Assembly: GCA_034111045.1 (NCBI GenBank)
Contig: JAWUYA010000027.1
Span: 1-41,334, forward strand
From: JALJPB01 sp034111045
GTDB taxonomy: Bacteria > Pseudomonadota > Gammaproteobacteria > Enterobacterales > Alteromonadaceae
Length of the DNA stretch: 41,334 nt
Direction of reading: 5' to 3'
Shown piece by piece: positions 23,169-31,152 of the stretch; the first letter of the stretch is position 1, and each line of letters starts with the position of its first letter. A model generated the notes under the pieces. It was given only the letters and a program-made list of their open reading frames with translations. It searched no databases and was not told where the DNA came from. The position numbers were made by a program, and so were the translations under genes.

Positions 23169-24032
23169 TTATTCAGTAAATTTTATTACTTTGACTTTAA
23201 CAAGCGCCATCAAACAACCGCTGACCAATCCTAATAAATGGGCAGTATTTGCTACATTAACCGGCAGTACATCAGCAAAACCTAGCACTAACCACAAAAG
23301 TAAAAAGCCAATAATGGGCTTTGAAAGCGACAACCCTTTTTCAGGCGCTAACCAGCCCATCCACCAAACAAAACCAACTAAAGCATAAACCACTCCTGAT
23401 AAACCACCAAAGTAAGGACCTGACACAATAAATTGCCCAAGATTAGAGGCAATAGCAGAGACTAAAAACAGGTTAATTAAGGTCATTTTTCCTAAACTCT
23501 TTTCAATAGACCCACCCAGTTGCCACCACCACATGGTATTAAAAGCAATATGTAATAATGAAAAATGAAAAAAGGCTGGCCCTATTAACCTTAATGGTTC
23601 TGAAAATAGTAAGGCTAATGACAGACGTGGAAAAAATTGTAATTGATTAAATAGAGCACGCTCAAAGCCCGCCAGCGAAAAAACGAAAACTAGCCAACAA
23701 ATGACAAATATGAATAAGGTAATGACCCCTGCATGGGCTAAAAACTGCTGCTTGAATATTGTCATAAAAGCAGGATGATGCTCTTTAACATCGCTAATTA
23801 TTGCATGTTGCCATGCCGCTTGCTGATATTTGGGTTGGTGAGGTTGCTTGATAAACTGTTCAAACTCTGATTGTGCGAGTGGGAGTTGATCACGGTCACA
23901 ATAAATGGCGAAGCCTTGTGACTCTTCGATTACCTTGGTTTGAATATTAAGAGTTGATAAATAATTAGCAAAGAGTAAGGCAATATTATGGTGAGCAATA
24001 TGCACTAGTAATTGTTGGTCTACAGAGGCCAT
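23169..24032 (-). CDS. glpG: Rhomboid intramembrane serine protease GlpG
   Basis: A 287-residue protein with an N-terminal cytoplasmic domain (about 1-95) and six predicted transmembrane helices. It cleaves membrane proteins within the bilayer. The catalytic dyad is S212 in GGLSGVVYALVG and H265 in NTAHLLGLVSG. The conserved HFSLLHIAFNTMWWW block (156-170) supplies the histidine and asparagine that stabilise the oxyanion. It follows glpE by 9 bases, in the order glpE-glpG as in E. coli, but here glpR and glpD are not adjacent; tdh and kbl are. Confidence 0.94.
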   Translation of the reverse strand: MASVDQQLLVHIAHHNIALLFANYLSTLNIQTKVIEESQGFAIYCDRDQLPLAQSEFEQFIKQPHQPKYQQAAWQHAIISDVKEHHPAFMTIFKQQFLAHAGVITLFIFVICWLVFVFSLAGFERALFNQLQFFPRLSLALLFSEPLRLIGPAFFHFSLLHIAFNTMWWWQLGGSIEKSLGKMTLINLFLVSAIASNLGQFIVSGPYFGGLSGVVYALVGFVWWMGWLAPEKGLSLSKPIIGFLLLWLVLGFADVLPVNVANTAHLLGLVSGCLMALVKVKVIKFTE

Positions 24033-24041
24033 TAAAGGTGA

Positions 24042-24371
24042 TTACTCAACATCTGTTGGGTATTGTAATTGCCACTGAGTAAAACCACCATCGAGTGAAT
24101 AGACCTCAGTAAAGTCCTGACTAGCAAGAAATTCCGCCGCTTGTTGACTTGAATGCCCATGGTAACAGCACACCACTACCGGCAAATCTAAATCGGCAGT
24201 ACGGATAAAATCAGCAATCGATTCGTTTGATAAATGAATAGCCCCTGATATACGACTCACTTGAAATGAATCAGGGTCTCGAATGTCGACAATCACTTGA
24301 CTATCCTCAGCCATCATTTGTTGTAATTGAGTTACCGAGAGATGTTTAAAACTTACTTCACTTGCCGACAT
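24042..24371 (-). CDS. glpE: Thiosulfate sulfurtransferase GlpE (single rhodanese domain)
   Basis: A 109-residue rhodanese, matching the 108 of E. coli GlpE. It moves sulfane sulfur from thiosulfate to cyanide or thioredoxin in the cytoplasm. The active-site loop is CYHGHSS with the nucleophile at C69; the histidine in the fourth position of E. coli-type CYHGNSS loops is kept. VDIRDPDSF is the typical N-terminal motif. The start at 24371 is chosen over a longer form from 24395 because AAAGGA lies 6 bases before it and the length then fits the family. It is translated with glpG. Confidence 0.93.
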   Translation of the reverse strand: MSASEVSFKHLSVTQLQQMMAEDSQVIVDIRDPDSFQVSRISGAIHLSNESIADFIRTADLDLPVVVCCYHGHSSQQAAEFLASQDFTEVYSLDGGFTQWQLQYPTDVE

Positions 24372-24403
24372 TTCATTTCCTTTAACGTTTAACACTGAAA
24401 GAT

Positions 24404-25429
24404 TTAGTCCCAGTTTAAAATAACTTTACCTGACAAACCAGAGCGCATGATGTCAAAGCCTTGCTGAAAATCATCAATACTATAGTGATGAGTAATAATG
24501 GGAGACAAATCTAAGCCTGACTGTATCAAACTGACCATTTTATACCAAGTTTCAAACATTTCACGACCATACACGCCCTTAATCGTTAATCCTTTAAAGA
24601 TAATTTGGCTCCAATCAATAGCCATATCTTGCCCAGGAATACCTAACATAGCAATTTTACCGCCATTGTTCATATTAGCCAACATTTCTTTAAATGCTGA
24701 AGGTACACCTGACATTTCCATGCCAACATCAAAACCTTCGGTCATGCCAATGTCTGTCATTACATCAGCAAGCTTTTCTTGAGTAACATCAACCACCCGA
24801 GTTGCGCCCATTTTTTTAGCCAATGCCAATCGGTACTTATTTACATCAGTAATAACAACGTGGCGGGCACCTACATGCTTGGCAACTGCTGCGGCCATAA
24901 TACCAATAGGTCCAGCGCCTGTGATCAACACATCTTCACCGACTAAATCAAAAGATAATGCGGTATGTACTGCATTACCAAAAGGATCAAATATAGCGGC
25001 TAAATCATCAGAAATTTCATCCGGTAATTTAAAAGCGTTATAAGCAGGGATAACTAGGTATTCAGCAAAAGAGCCTTCACGGTCGACACCAACACCAACG
25101 GTATTACGGCACAAATGGGTACGACCCCCTCGGCAGTTTCGACAATGACCGCAAGTAATATGTCCTTCACCAGAGACACGATCGCCTAATACAAATCCCT
25201 TGACCTCTTGGCCAATACCGACAACTTCACCCGCATATTCATGACCCACAACCATAGGCACAGGAATGGTTTTTTGTGCCCACTCATCCCAATTATAAAT
25301 ATGAATATCGGTACCACAAATAGCGGTTTTTTTTATTTTAATTAATAAGTCGTTATGGCCCATGCGCGGTTTTTGGGTTTCCTGCATCCAAATACCCAGC
25401 TCGGCTTTAAGTTTAACTAATGATTTCAT
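24404..25429 (-). CDS. tdh: L-threonine 3-dehydrogenase
   Basis: A 341-residue zinc enzyme, the same length as in E. coli. It oxidises threonine with NAD+ to 2-amino-3-ketobutyrate, which Kbl then splits. Catalytic zinc residues are in AICGTDIH (C38) and GHEYAGEV; the structural cluster is CGHCRNCRGGRTHLC. NAD binding is GAGPIGIMAAAVAKH. The start at 25429 (MKSLVKLKAE) is preferred to an upstream start at 25465 because it matches the family N-terminus exactly. It lies 106 bases after kbl on the same strand, in the order kbl-tdh. Confidence 0.96.
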   Translation of the reverse strand: MKSLVKLKAELGIWMQETQKPRMGHNDLLIKIKKTAICGTDIHIYNWDEWAQKTIPVPMVVGHEYAGEVVGIGQEVKGFVLGDRVSGEGHITCGHCRNCRGGRTHLCRNTVGVGVDREGSFAEYLVIPAYNAFKLPDEISDDLAAIFDPFGNAVHTALSFDLVGEDVLITGAGPIGIMAAAVAKHVGARHVVITDVNKYRLALAKKMGATRVVDVTQEKLADVMTDIGMTEGFDVGMEMSGVPSAFKEMLANMNNGGKIAMLGIPGQDMAIDWSQIIFKGLTIKGVYGREMFETWYKMVSLIQSGLDLSPIITHHYSIDDFQQGFDIMRSGLSGKVILNWD

Positions 25430-25535
25430 TATATTAACTCTAAAAAGTAGTGTTATATTGACCATTTTTGCAATGGTATATCGAGCAGCCTAGTCATGTT
25501 CAGCTTACCCCGTAGACATTCATTACGCGGTGGCA

Positions 25536-26738
25536 TTAAATTATAGCCATCTCTTTACCGATACGAACAAAGGCATCAATCGCTTTATCTAACTGCTCTT
25601 TAGTGTGAGCAGCTGAAATTTGGGTACGAATACGGGCTTGACCTTTCGGTACCACTGGAAATGAGAAACCAATCACATAAATCCCTTCCGCTAATAAACG
25701 TGTTGCCATATCACTAGCCACTTTAGCATCGCCTAACATTACCGGAATAATGGCGTGATCGGCGCCAGCACAAGTAAAACCTGCACTTTCCATCTGGTGA
25801 CGAAAATAGCGGGCATTACTTTTTAACGTTTTACGTAACTCATCGCCATCAGCTAATAAATCGAGCACCTTAATCGAAGCATTCACGATAGCGGGTGCTA
25901 AAGAATTTGAAAATAAATAGGGACGTGAGCGTTGACGCAGCCATTCAACGACTTCTTTTTTAGCGGAAGTAAAACCACCCGATGCGCCACCCATTGCCTT
26001 ACCTAGGGTACCGGTAATAATATCAATACGACCCATCACATCACAAAACTCATGACTACCGCGGCCTTGTTCGCCAACAAAACCAACAGCATGCGAATCA
26101 TCTACCATCACCATTGCATTGTATTTATCTGCCAAGTCACAAACCGCTTTAAGATTAGCGATAACGCCATCCATTGAAAACACACCATCAGTGGCGATAA
26201 GTTTAAAGCGCGCGCCGGCTTCATCAGCGGCAATTAATTGTTTTTCCAGATCGACGGCGTCATTATTTGCATAACGGAAGCGTTTCGCCTTACACAAACG
26301 GACGCCATCAATAATTGACGCATGATTTAAAGAATCGCTGATAATAGCGTCATCAGCTGTCAGTATTGTTTCAAACAACCCTGCATTAGCATCAAAACAT
26401 GAAGAGTATAAAATAGTCTCTTCCATACCTAAAAACCGGCTCAGCTTTTCTTCTAATACCTTATGAATATCTTGGGTTCCACAGATAAAACGTACAGACG
26501 CCATGCCAAAACCATACTGGTCCAAACCAAGCTTTGCTGCGGAAATAAGATCAGGATGATTGGCTAAACCTAAATAGTTATTCGCACAAAAGTTGAGTAC
26601 CTGTTCGCCAGAACTAACCGCAATAGCTGCTTGTTGGGCGGTAGTAATAATACGTTCAGCTTTATATAAACCATCGTCTTTGACTTGATCAATTTGTGTT
26701 TGGATATGGGTATAAAAATTCGATGACTTCGATGACAT
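25536..26738 (-). CDS. kbl: 2-amino-3-ketobutyrate coenzyme A ligase (glycine C-acetyltransferase)
   Basis: A 400-residue pyridoxal-phosphate enzyme of the alpha-oxoamine synthase family. It cleaves 2-amino-3-ketobutyrate with CoA to glycine and acetyl-CoA, the second step of threonine breakdown. The PLP lysine is in TGTLGKAMGGASGGF (about 243-257). The cofactor aspartate is in MVDDSHAVGF, and the N-terminal segment LNFCANNYLGLANHP is typical. It is the first gene of kbl-tdh. The protein is almost collinear with E. coli Kbl (398 residues). Confidence 0.96.
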   Translation of the reverse strand: MSSKSSNFYTHIQTQIDQVKDDGLYKAERIITTAQQAAIAVSSGEQVLNFCANNYLGLANHPDLISAAKLGLDQYGFGMASVRFICGTQDIHKVLEEKLSRFLGMEETILYSSCFDANAGLFETILTADDAIISDSLNHASIIDGVRLCKAKRFRYANNDAVDLEKQLIAADEAGARFKLIATDGVFSMDGVIANLKAVCDLADKYNAMVMVDDSHAVGFVGEQGRGSHEFCDVMGRIDIITGTLGKAMGGASGGFTSAKKEVVEWLRQRSRPYLFSNSLAPAIVNASIKVLDLLADGDELRKTLKSNARYFRHQMESAGFTCAGADHAIIPVMLGDAKVASDMATRLLAEGIYVIGFSFPVVPKGQARIRTQISAAHTKEQLDKAIDAFVRIGKEMAII

Positions 26739-26874
26739 AGGTGCCTCAACAATAAATAGGAACAGAGAACAATATTTTCAATGTAGTAAAAATACATCCA
26801 GTATTATATAGCTATATAGCTTGGGTGCTAAAATTGGCGCTATTGTACGCCGTTTTTTGACTCGGTGCAGCTCA

Positions 26875-26985
26875 ATGAGTGATGAAAATAAAATCGGCCA
26901 TGTAAACATTCATAAACAAGAGCAAATATTAATTTTCAGGCACAACATTGACTTTGCCAAGGCAGCAAGGCAATTATTTATCTAA
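26875..26985 (+). CDS. Possible 36-residue small protein
   Basis: An ATG-started frame of 36 codons in the gap between kbl (divergent) and the hydrolase (convergent, overlapping by 8 bases). The peptide MSDENKIGHVNIHKQEQIL, then FRHNIDFAKAARQLFI, has normal protein composition. TTTTTTGACT lies 16 bases upstream and may be a -35, but no ribosome binding site is clear. It could also be the front end of a truncated gene. No family recognised. Confidence 0.3.
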   Translation: MSDENKIGHVNIHKQEQILIFRHNIDFAKAARQLFI

Positions 26986-27802
26986 TGTTTTGATTTAACC
27001 ATGAGCTAATATCATCAATTAGGCCTTTATTTTCCCTCAGTAAGCTGTAGCCATCGACATCATTATTAAATATTTGAATTTTAGAATTTTTTGAACTATT
27101 CCACTCAAATAACTCTTTTGATGTTGCCAAGGTATCAGTATGATGACTTGAATTGATAAAATAATTAGGGATGTCAATTAAGTTTTTATAGCGCTCTTTT
27201 GAGCCGTAATCCATTTTAGGCGTTATCAGCACCATAGCGTGAACGCGCATTTTTTCTGCTAATGCCACCGCATAAACCGAAGCACAACCAACAGAAACTA
27301 GGGCAATATTTCTTTGATTATCCATTTTAGTTCTTAAGTAATTAAAAGCGGTTAAAACATCAAGCTCCCAATAGGCCGTTAATGCACCAATATCTTTTTG
27401 ATAAGCAACAATATTCTTGGCATCTTCCTTCAATTTTTGATGAGAGAATACTTTAGAGCTACTTGCACCATAGCCTCTAAAATCAAGTATCAAGGTGTGT
27501 ATCCCCTTACTTGATAACTTTTCCCCTAAGTCGATATAACTTTTACTGGTATCTGTGCAGTCATGTAAAATAAGGACACCGGGACCTGTTTCTTCGCCAT
27601 TGTAATAATCGGCGCCAAGTATTTGCTCATCAGGAGCGATTATTTTTACTGCTTGCACTGAGCTTATGGGCTTGCTCTCTTCTTTATCGGTTGTCGGTTG
27701 TTGCGCTAACACCAACTAACTATTGAACAGTACCACTAAATAAACTATGGCTAATATCATGCGATCCAAGCATAAAAAATGAGGCGGCTTATATTTTTTC
27801 AT
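26978..27802 (-). pseudogene. Secreted alpha/beta hydrolase interrupted by TAG in the signal peptide
   Basis: From an ATG at 27802 (AGAAGG 11 bases upstream) the frame reads MKKYKPPHFLCLDR, then a hydrophobic MILAIVYLVVLFNS, then TAG (27718-27716), and continues without shift as LVLAQQ into 245 further residues. This is a complete signal peptide with a premature stop. The remainder is an alpha/beta hydrolase: GVLILHDCTDTSKSYIDLG oxyanion region and DFRGYGASS. The nucleophile elbow reads VSVGCAS, a cysteine as in dienelactone hydrolases. The usual C-terminal histidine position shows DVDGYS, so activity is doubtful. Either the gene is a recent pseudogene, a TTG restart at 27715 makes a cytoplasmic form, or the TAG is read through or is a base error. 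Confidence 0.65.
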
Positions 27803-27938
27803 CGGTAAACTCAACCTTCTGGCTAATGAACAGCGAGTGTGTTGACAAAGTCCTAGCCTAATCCACTCATTTCATAAAGGGTATGCTTCTTTACCCTTTA
27901 GCATAAACTATGATGACTGATAACTAAAACTTATCAAA

Positions 27939-28151
27939 ATGACAGCGTTTAATCTTAACAATAAATCCTATTATTCACAAAATTTTACAGCGCTAAATTT
28001 AACTAATCAAAGACTCAATACCATCGAGTTTGAAGATTGCACCTTTACTAAATGTAATTTTAATGAGGCCATATTTGCCCCGTGCAAATTTATTGATTGT
28101 AGTATTACTCAGTGTAATTTGAGTCTGCTGATAAAAACTCTGGTAAGATAA
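27939..28151 (+). CDS. Short pentapeptide-repeat protein, probably truncated
   Basis: Seventy residues containing four to five degenerate A(D/N)LXX-type repeats (FTALNLTNQRLNTIEFEDC, then TFTKCNFNEAIFAPCKF). Such proteins form a square beta-helix; some protect gyrase or act in toxin contexts. Known members are normally much longer, and the repeats end abruptly at CNLSLL before an unrelated tail IKTLVR. No continuation in another frame is seen, so this looks like a 3' deletion. There is no clear ribosome binding site. Confidence 0.5.
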   Translation: MTAFNLNNKSYYSQNFTALNLTNQRLNTIEFEDCTFTKCNFNEAIFAPCKFIDCSITQCNLSLLIKTLVR

Positions 28152-28200
28152 CTTGAGCTTACTACCCATCCCTTTACCTTTACCGAAAAGATATCAGCGT

Positions 28201-28617
28201 ATGATGAACACAGACTTACCTATATCGATTGTTGTTAATGATGAGCTACTGGATTTATTTGTCACGATAAAAAGTATTGTCAATAAACTCGAAGCCCAGC
28301 TAAACTTTCAAACGTTAGCCGCCGGTTGGTATGGCGATGAAGAGAACATCTTATTAATCACTTTGTATTTACTGTCGCCCGAAGACTTTACCTTTCAACA
28401 AACACAAAGTCATGACGGGGAATTCAGTTATTTTGCCGATGATGTTTTTAGTTATCATAATCAACCACACAAACAACTCAGCTGCTTTATGGCTATCACA
28501 GAAACTGAATTGCTATGGTTACAGCCACAAGAAAAAATACTTTCCGGCTATCTACAAAAGAAGTTAGTGAAAGTAATTAATTTAATTGCCGTAAAGCTAC
28601 TATTACAAAAAATTTAG
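28201..28617 (+). CDS. Hypothetical protein
   Basis: A 138-residue protein from the first ATG; a TTG at 28153 would add 16 proline- and basic-rich residues. It has mixed alpha/beta composition, an acidic middle (YGDEENILLITLYLLSPEDF) and a helical C-terminus (LQKKLVKVINLIAVKLLL) that may be amphipathic. No signal peptide or catalytic motif is visible. It follows the truncated pentapeptide gene in the same direction and is convergent with the response regulator. I do not recognise the family. Confidence 0.6.
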   Translation: MMNTDLPISIVVNDELLDLFVTIKSIVNKLEAQLNFQTLAAGWYGDEENILLITLYLLSPEDFTFQQTQSHDGEFSYFADDVFSYHNQPHKQLSCFMAITETELLWLQPQEKILSGYLQKKLVKVINLIAVKLLLQKI

Positions 28618-28724
28618 CTGTTACGCTTCTTCTCATTACTAGCACTTTTCAAAATCTTTCACTTCGCTTGTTTAACTGATCATACAGACGCTATTATTGA
28701 CTGTTTTAATGGCAGATAATGAGG

Positions 28725-29393
28725 CTAAGATAAAATGAGCTTGTAGCCCACACTATAAACTGATTGTACCAATTCATTATCGCTTTCAACGGTATTGAGT
28801 TTTTTACGCAACTTTTTAATGTGGCTGTCAATGGTGCGCTCACTCACTATTCGATTGTCTTGATAAACTAAATCAATTAATTGAGCACGTGAGTATATTC
28901 TACCGGGTTTATTGTTGAGAATTTTTAGTAAGTTAAATTCAATGGCCGTTAACGCAATAACCTGTTGATAAACTTTTGCTTGATAAGTATCACTATCAAG
29001 CGTTAATATTTTTGAGGTGTTAGTGTCTTGCCGAGACATTCGCCTTAACAGCGCCTTAACACGGGCGACCACTTCGCGCGGTGAATACGGCTTACAAATG
29101 TAATCATCTGCACCAATATCTAAACCCAACAGGCGGTCTATTTCTTCTACCCTAGCCGTTAGCATTATAATGGCAACATCACTGAACGCTCTTAACTCTC
29201 GACATAAGGTGAGACCGTCTTTTCCTGGCAGCATGAGATCAAGTAACACCAGATCAATCGACTCCGCTTTTACCTTAGGGATAACGTCAAGACCATCGAG
29301 TAAAATGGTGGTTTGATACCCAGCCTGCCCTAAGTAGTCAGCCATTATTTTTGCTAGCTTTTCTTCGTCTTCGACTATCAGTATATGAGCCAT
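28725..29393 (-). CDS. baeR: OmpR-family response regulator, BaeR-like
   Basis: A 222-residue regulator: receiver domain (1-115) with the phosphoacceptor D52 in LVLLDLMLPG, and a winged-helix DNA-binding domain (about 130-220). The segment IEEIDRLLGL-type followed by GADDYICKPYSPREVVARVK is the distinctive sequence of BaeR. In E. coli BaeR controls envelope-stress and drug-efflux genes (spy, mdtABC, acrD). It lies 30 bases downstream of its kinase gene. Target genes in this organism cannot be told, and no efflux operon is in the window. Confidence 0.88.
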   Translation of the reverse strand: MAHILIVEDEEKLAKIMADYLGQAGYQTTILLDGLDVIPKVKAESIDLVLLDLMLPGKDGLTLCRELRAFSDVAIIMLTARVEEIDRLLGLDIGADDYICKPYSPREVVARVKALLRRMSRQDTNTSKILTLDSDTYQAKVYQQVIALTAIEFNLLKILNNKPGRIYSRAQLIDLVYQDNRIVSERTIDSHIKKLRKKLNTVESDNELVQSVYSVGYKLILS

Positions 29394-29423
29394 TATGATC
29401 CCCTTGTTGATTATTTTTCTTGG

Positions 29424-31058
29424 CTAAGAATTAATTAAAGGGAGTGTACAACAAATGCTTAACCCTCCATATGATGATGCGCTAGCGGTAATTTCACCCT
29501 GATGGGCGTGCACAATATTTTTGCATAACGCCAATCCTAAACCTGAGCCACCTGTTTTTCTATTCCTGGAACTCTCTACACGATATAAATGTTCAAAGAG
29601 TTTATTTAACGACGCGTTGGGCACATTAGGTAAGGTATCATTGATAATGATGATTGCCTGATTGTGTTCTTTTGACAGTGTAATAACTATTTCACCTGGC
29701 GCATCCGTATATTTAATGCTGTTATTGATTAGATTATCAAACAACTGGTTTATTCGGGTTTCATCTGCCCACACCATTAAATTTTTAGCCTTTATTTCGG
29801 TCAATAACGATAACCCTGCCGCGTTAGCTTTAGTCTGGTGCCGTAAAATATTTTGCTTAACCAAGGCAGTTAAATCAAGATTGGTTTTATCATAACTTAT
29901 TGCACCAATTTCAGCATTCGACAGTTCGGCTAAGTCATTGACTAATTTTTGCAAATGTATGGTCTCCTCTGACAGCGAGGTTAAACTTTGCTGATCAAAG
30001 GCTCGAATGCCGTCTTCTATCGCCTCTATTTCACCTTTAATAATAGCTATAGGGGTACGCAATTCATGAGAAATATCCGCTAACCAACGTTTACGCGACG
30101 TTGAATTTTGTGCCAAACTCTCAGCCAAATCATTAAAATTTAACGACAAAGAAGCCAGTTCATCTTTGCCCTTAACATTGAGCTTAACATTAAAATCACC
30201 TTTATTAAGTAAGCGCATCGCACGCTCTAAACGTTTAATGGGCATAATAAAATGTCGTGATAAGGGCAGCGCAATAATGATAATCAAGGCAAAAAGTACC
30301 ATAAAGATATAAAGTAAGTTCTTTTGGGTCTCCTCAATAAAAGCAAGATCAAAGGCATCACTGAGGTGCTTGGTTGGGGGAAGTGCTAAATAGCCCACTA
30401 TATCGCCATCAAGTTCGATACTTTTCACACTGAAATTTTGATCAAAACGGCCAATGAGTATGTCTTTATTTATATCCAACAATGTTGGTTTTAAGCCCCC
30501 GTATTGTTCTTCAGGGGGCAATAAAAAATCACCGTTTGGCTTAGGATGCCGTGGCATTCGAGGCCCAAACCTAAGAGGTTCACCTGTTGTCGAGTTTGGT
30601 AAGTCTATGGCTACTGAAAACCGCTCATTTTTCAGATAAAGCGCCACATCATCAGGAAGTTGCACGCCTTGCTCGGACAGATTAAGTAGTTCTAGCCAAA
30701 GAGCACTAACAGGGCTTCTTTTTGGCTTATGGCTATCACGATTTGACTGAGGTTTACCATGTGCAGGTGCGTTTGGTGCGTGAGCAGGAAGTCGCGTTCT
30801 TTGTCGACGTTGCTCTATTGGTCTATGCTCCTCTCTTGGTCTAGGTGGCTTTTTTGCTAGCAAGGGTTGCCAAGTTTTTTCTTGTCGATAAAACCGCGCC
30901 AAGTTTTCACTAAAAAGCTGTAAACTAGCCAACTCTTTTTGGTTAACATAATCAAGCATGCCGCGGTCAAAGCTCCATTGCATCACCGCAAACAATGCAC
31001 TGAGTATTAAAAAGCTGGTGAGCAATAAGGCAACAATGAGTTTAGTCAGTATTTTCAT
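29424..31058 (-). CDS. baeS: Sensor histidine kinase, BaeS-like
   Basis: A 544-residue inner-membrane kinase. Transmembrane helix 1 is at about 7-27, a periplasmic domain spans 28-247, helix 2 is about 248-268, followed by a HAMP domain (to about 320). The phosphoacceptor is H331 in ADISHELRTPIA, the N-box is DNLINNSIKYTD (441-452) and the G2 box is GGSGLGLALCKNIV. The C-terminal part matches BaeS closely, including the atypical G1 box. The periplasmic domain contains a long proline/arginine/histidine-rich insert (about 70-116) that E. coli BaeS (467 residues) lacks. It is transcribed before baeR. Confidence 0.88.
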   Translation of the reverse strand: MKILTKLIVALLLTSFLILSALFAVMQWSFDRGMLDYVNQKELASLQLFSENLARFYRQEKTWQPLLAKKPPRPREEHRPIEQRRQRTRLPAHAPNAPAHGKPQSNRDSHKPKRSPVSALWLELLNLSEQGVQLPDDVALYLKNERFSVAIDLPNSTTGEPLRFGPRMPRHPKPNGDFLLPPEEQYGGLKPTLLDINKDILIGRFDQNFSVKSIELDGDIVGYLALPPTKHLSDAFDLAFIEETQKNLLYIFMVLFALIIIIALPLSRHFIMPIKRLERAMRLLNKGDFNVKLNVKGKDELASLSLNFNDLAESLAQNSTSRKRWLADISHELRTPIAIIKGEIEAIEDGIRAFDQQSLTSLSEETIHLQKLVNDLAELSNAEIGAISYDKTNLDLTALVKQNILRHQTKANAAGLSLLTEIKAKNLMVWADETRINQLFDNLINNSIKYTDAPGEIVITLSKEHNQAIIIINDTLPNVPNASLNKLFEHLYRVESSRNRKTGGSGLGLALCKNIVHAHQGEITASASSYGGLSICCTLPLINS

Positions 31059-31152
31059 CTTGAGTTAAGCAACATTTTTGTAGGCGGCGACAAACATTAA
31101 CAAACAAGTTATATCTTTCATAGTTTCATCAGTGCGCAATGAAGGTGAATTG

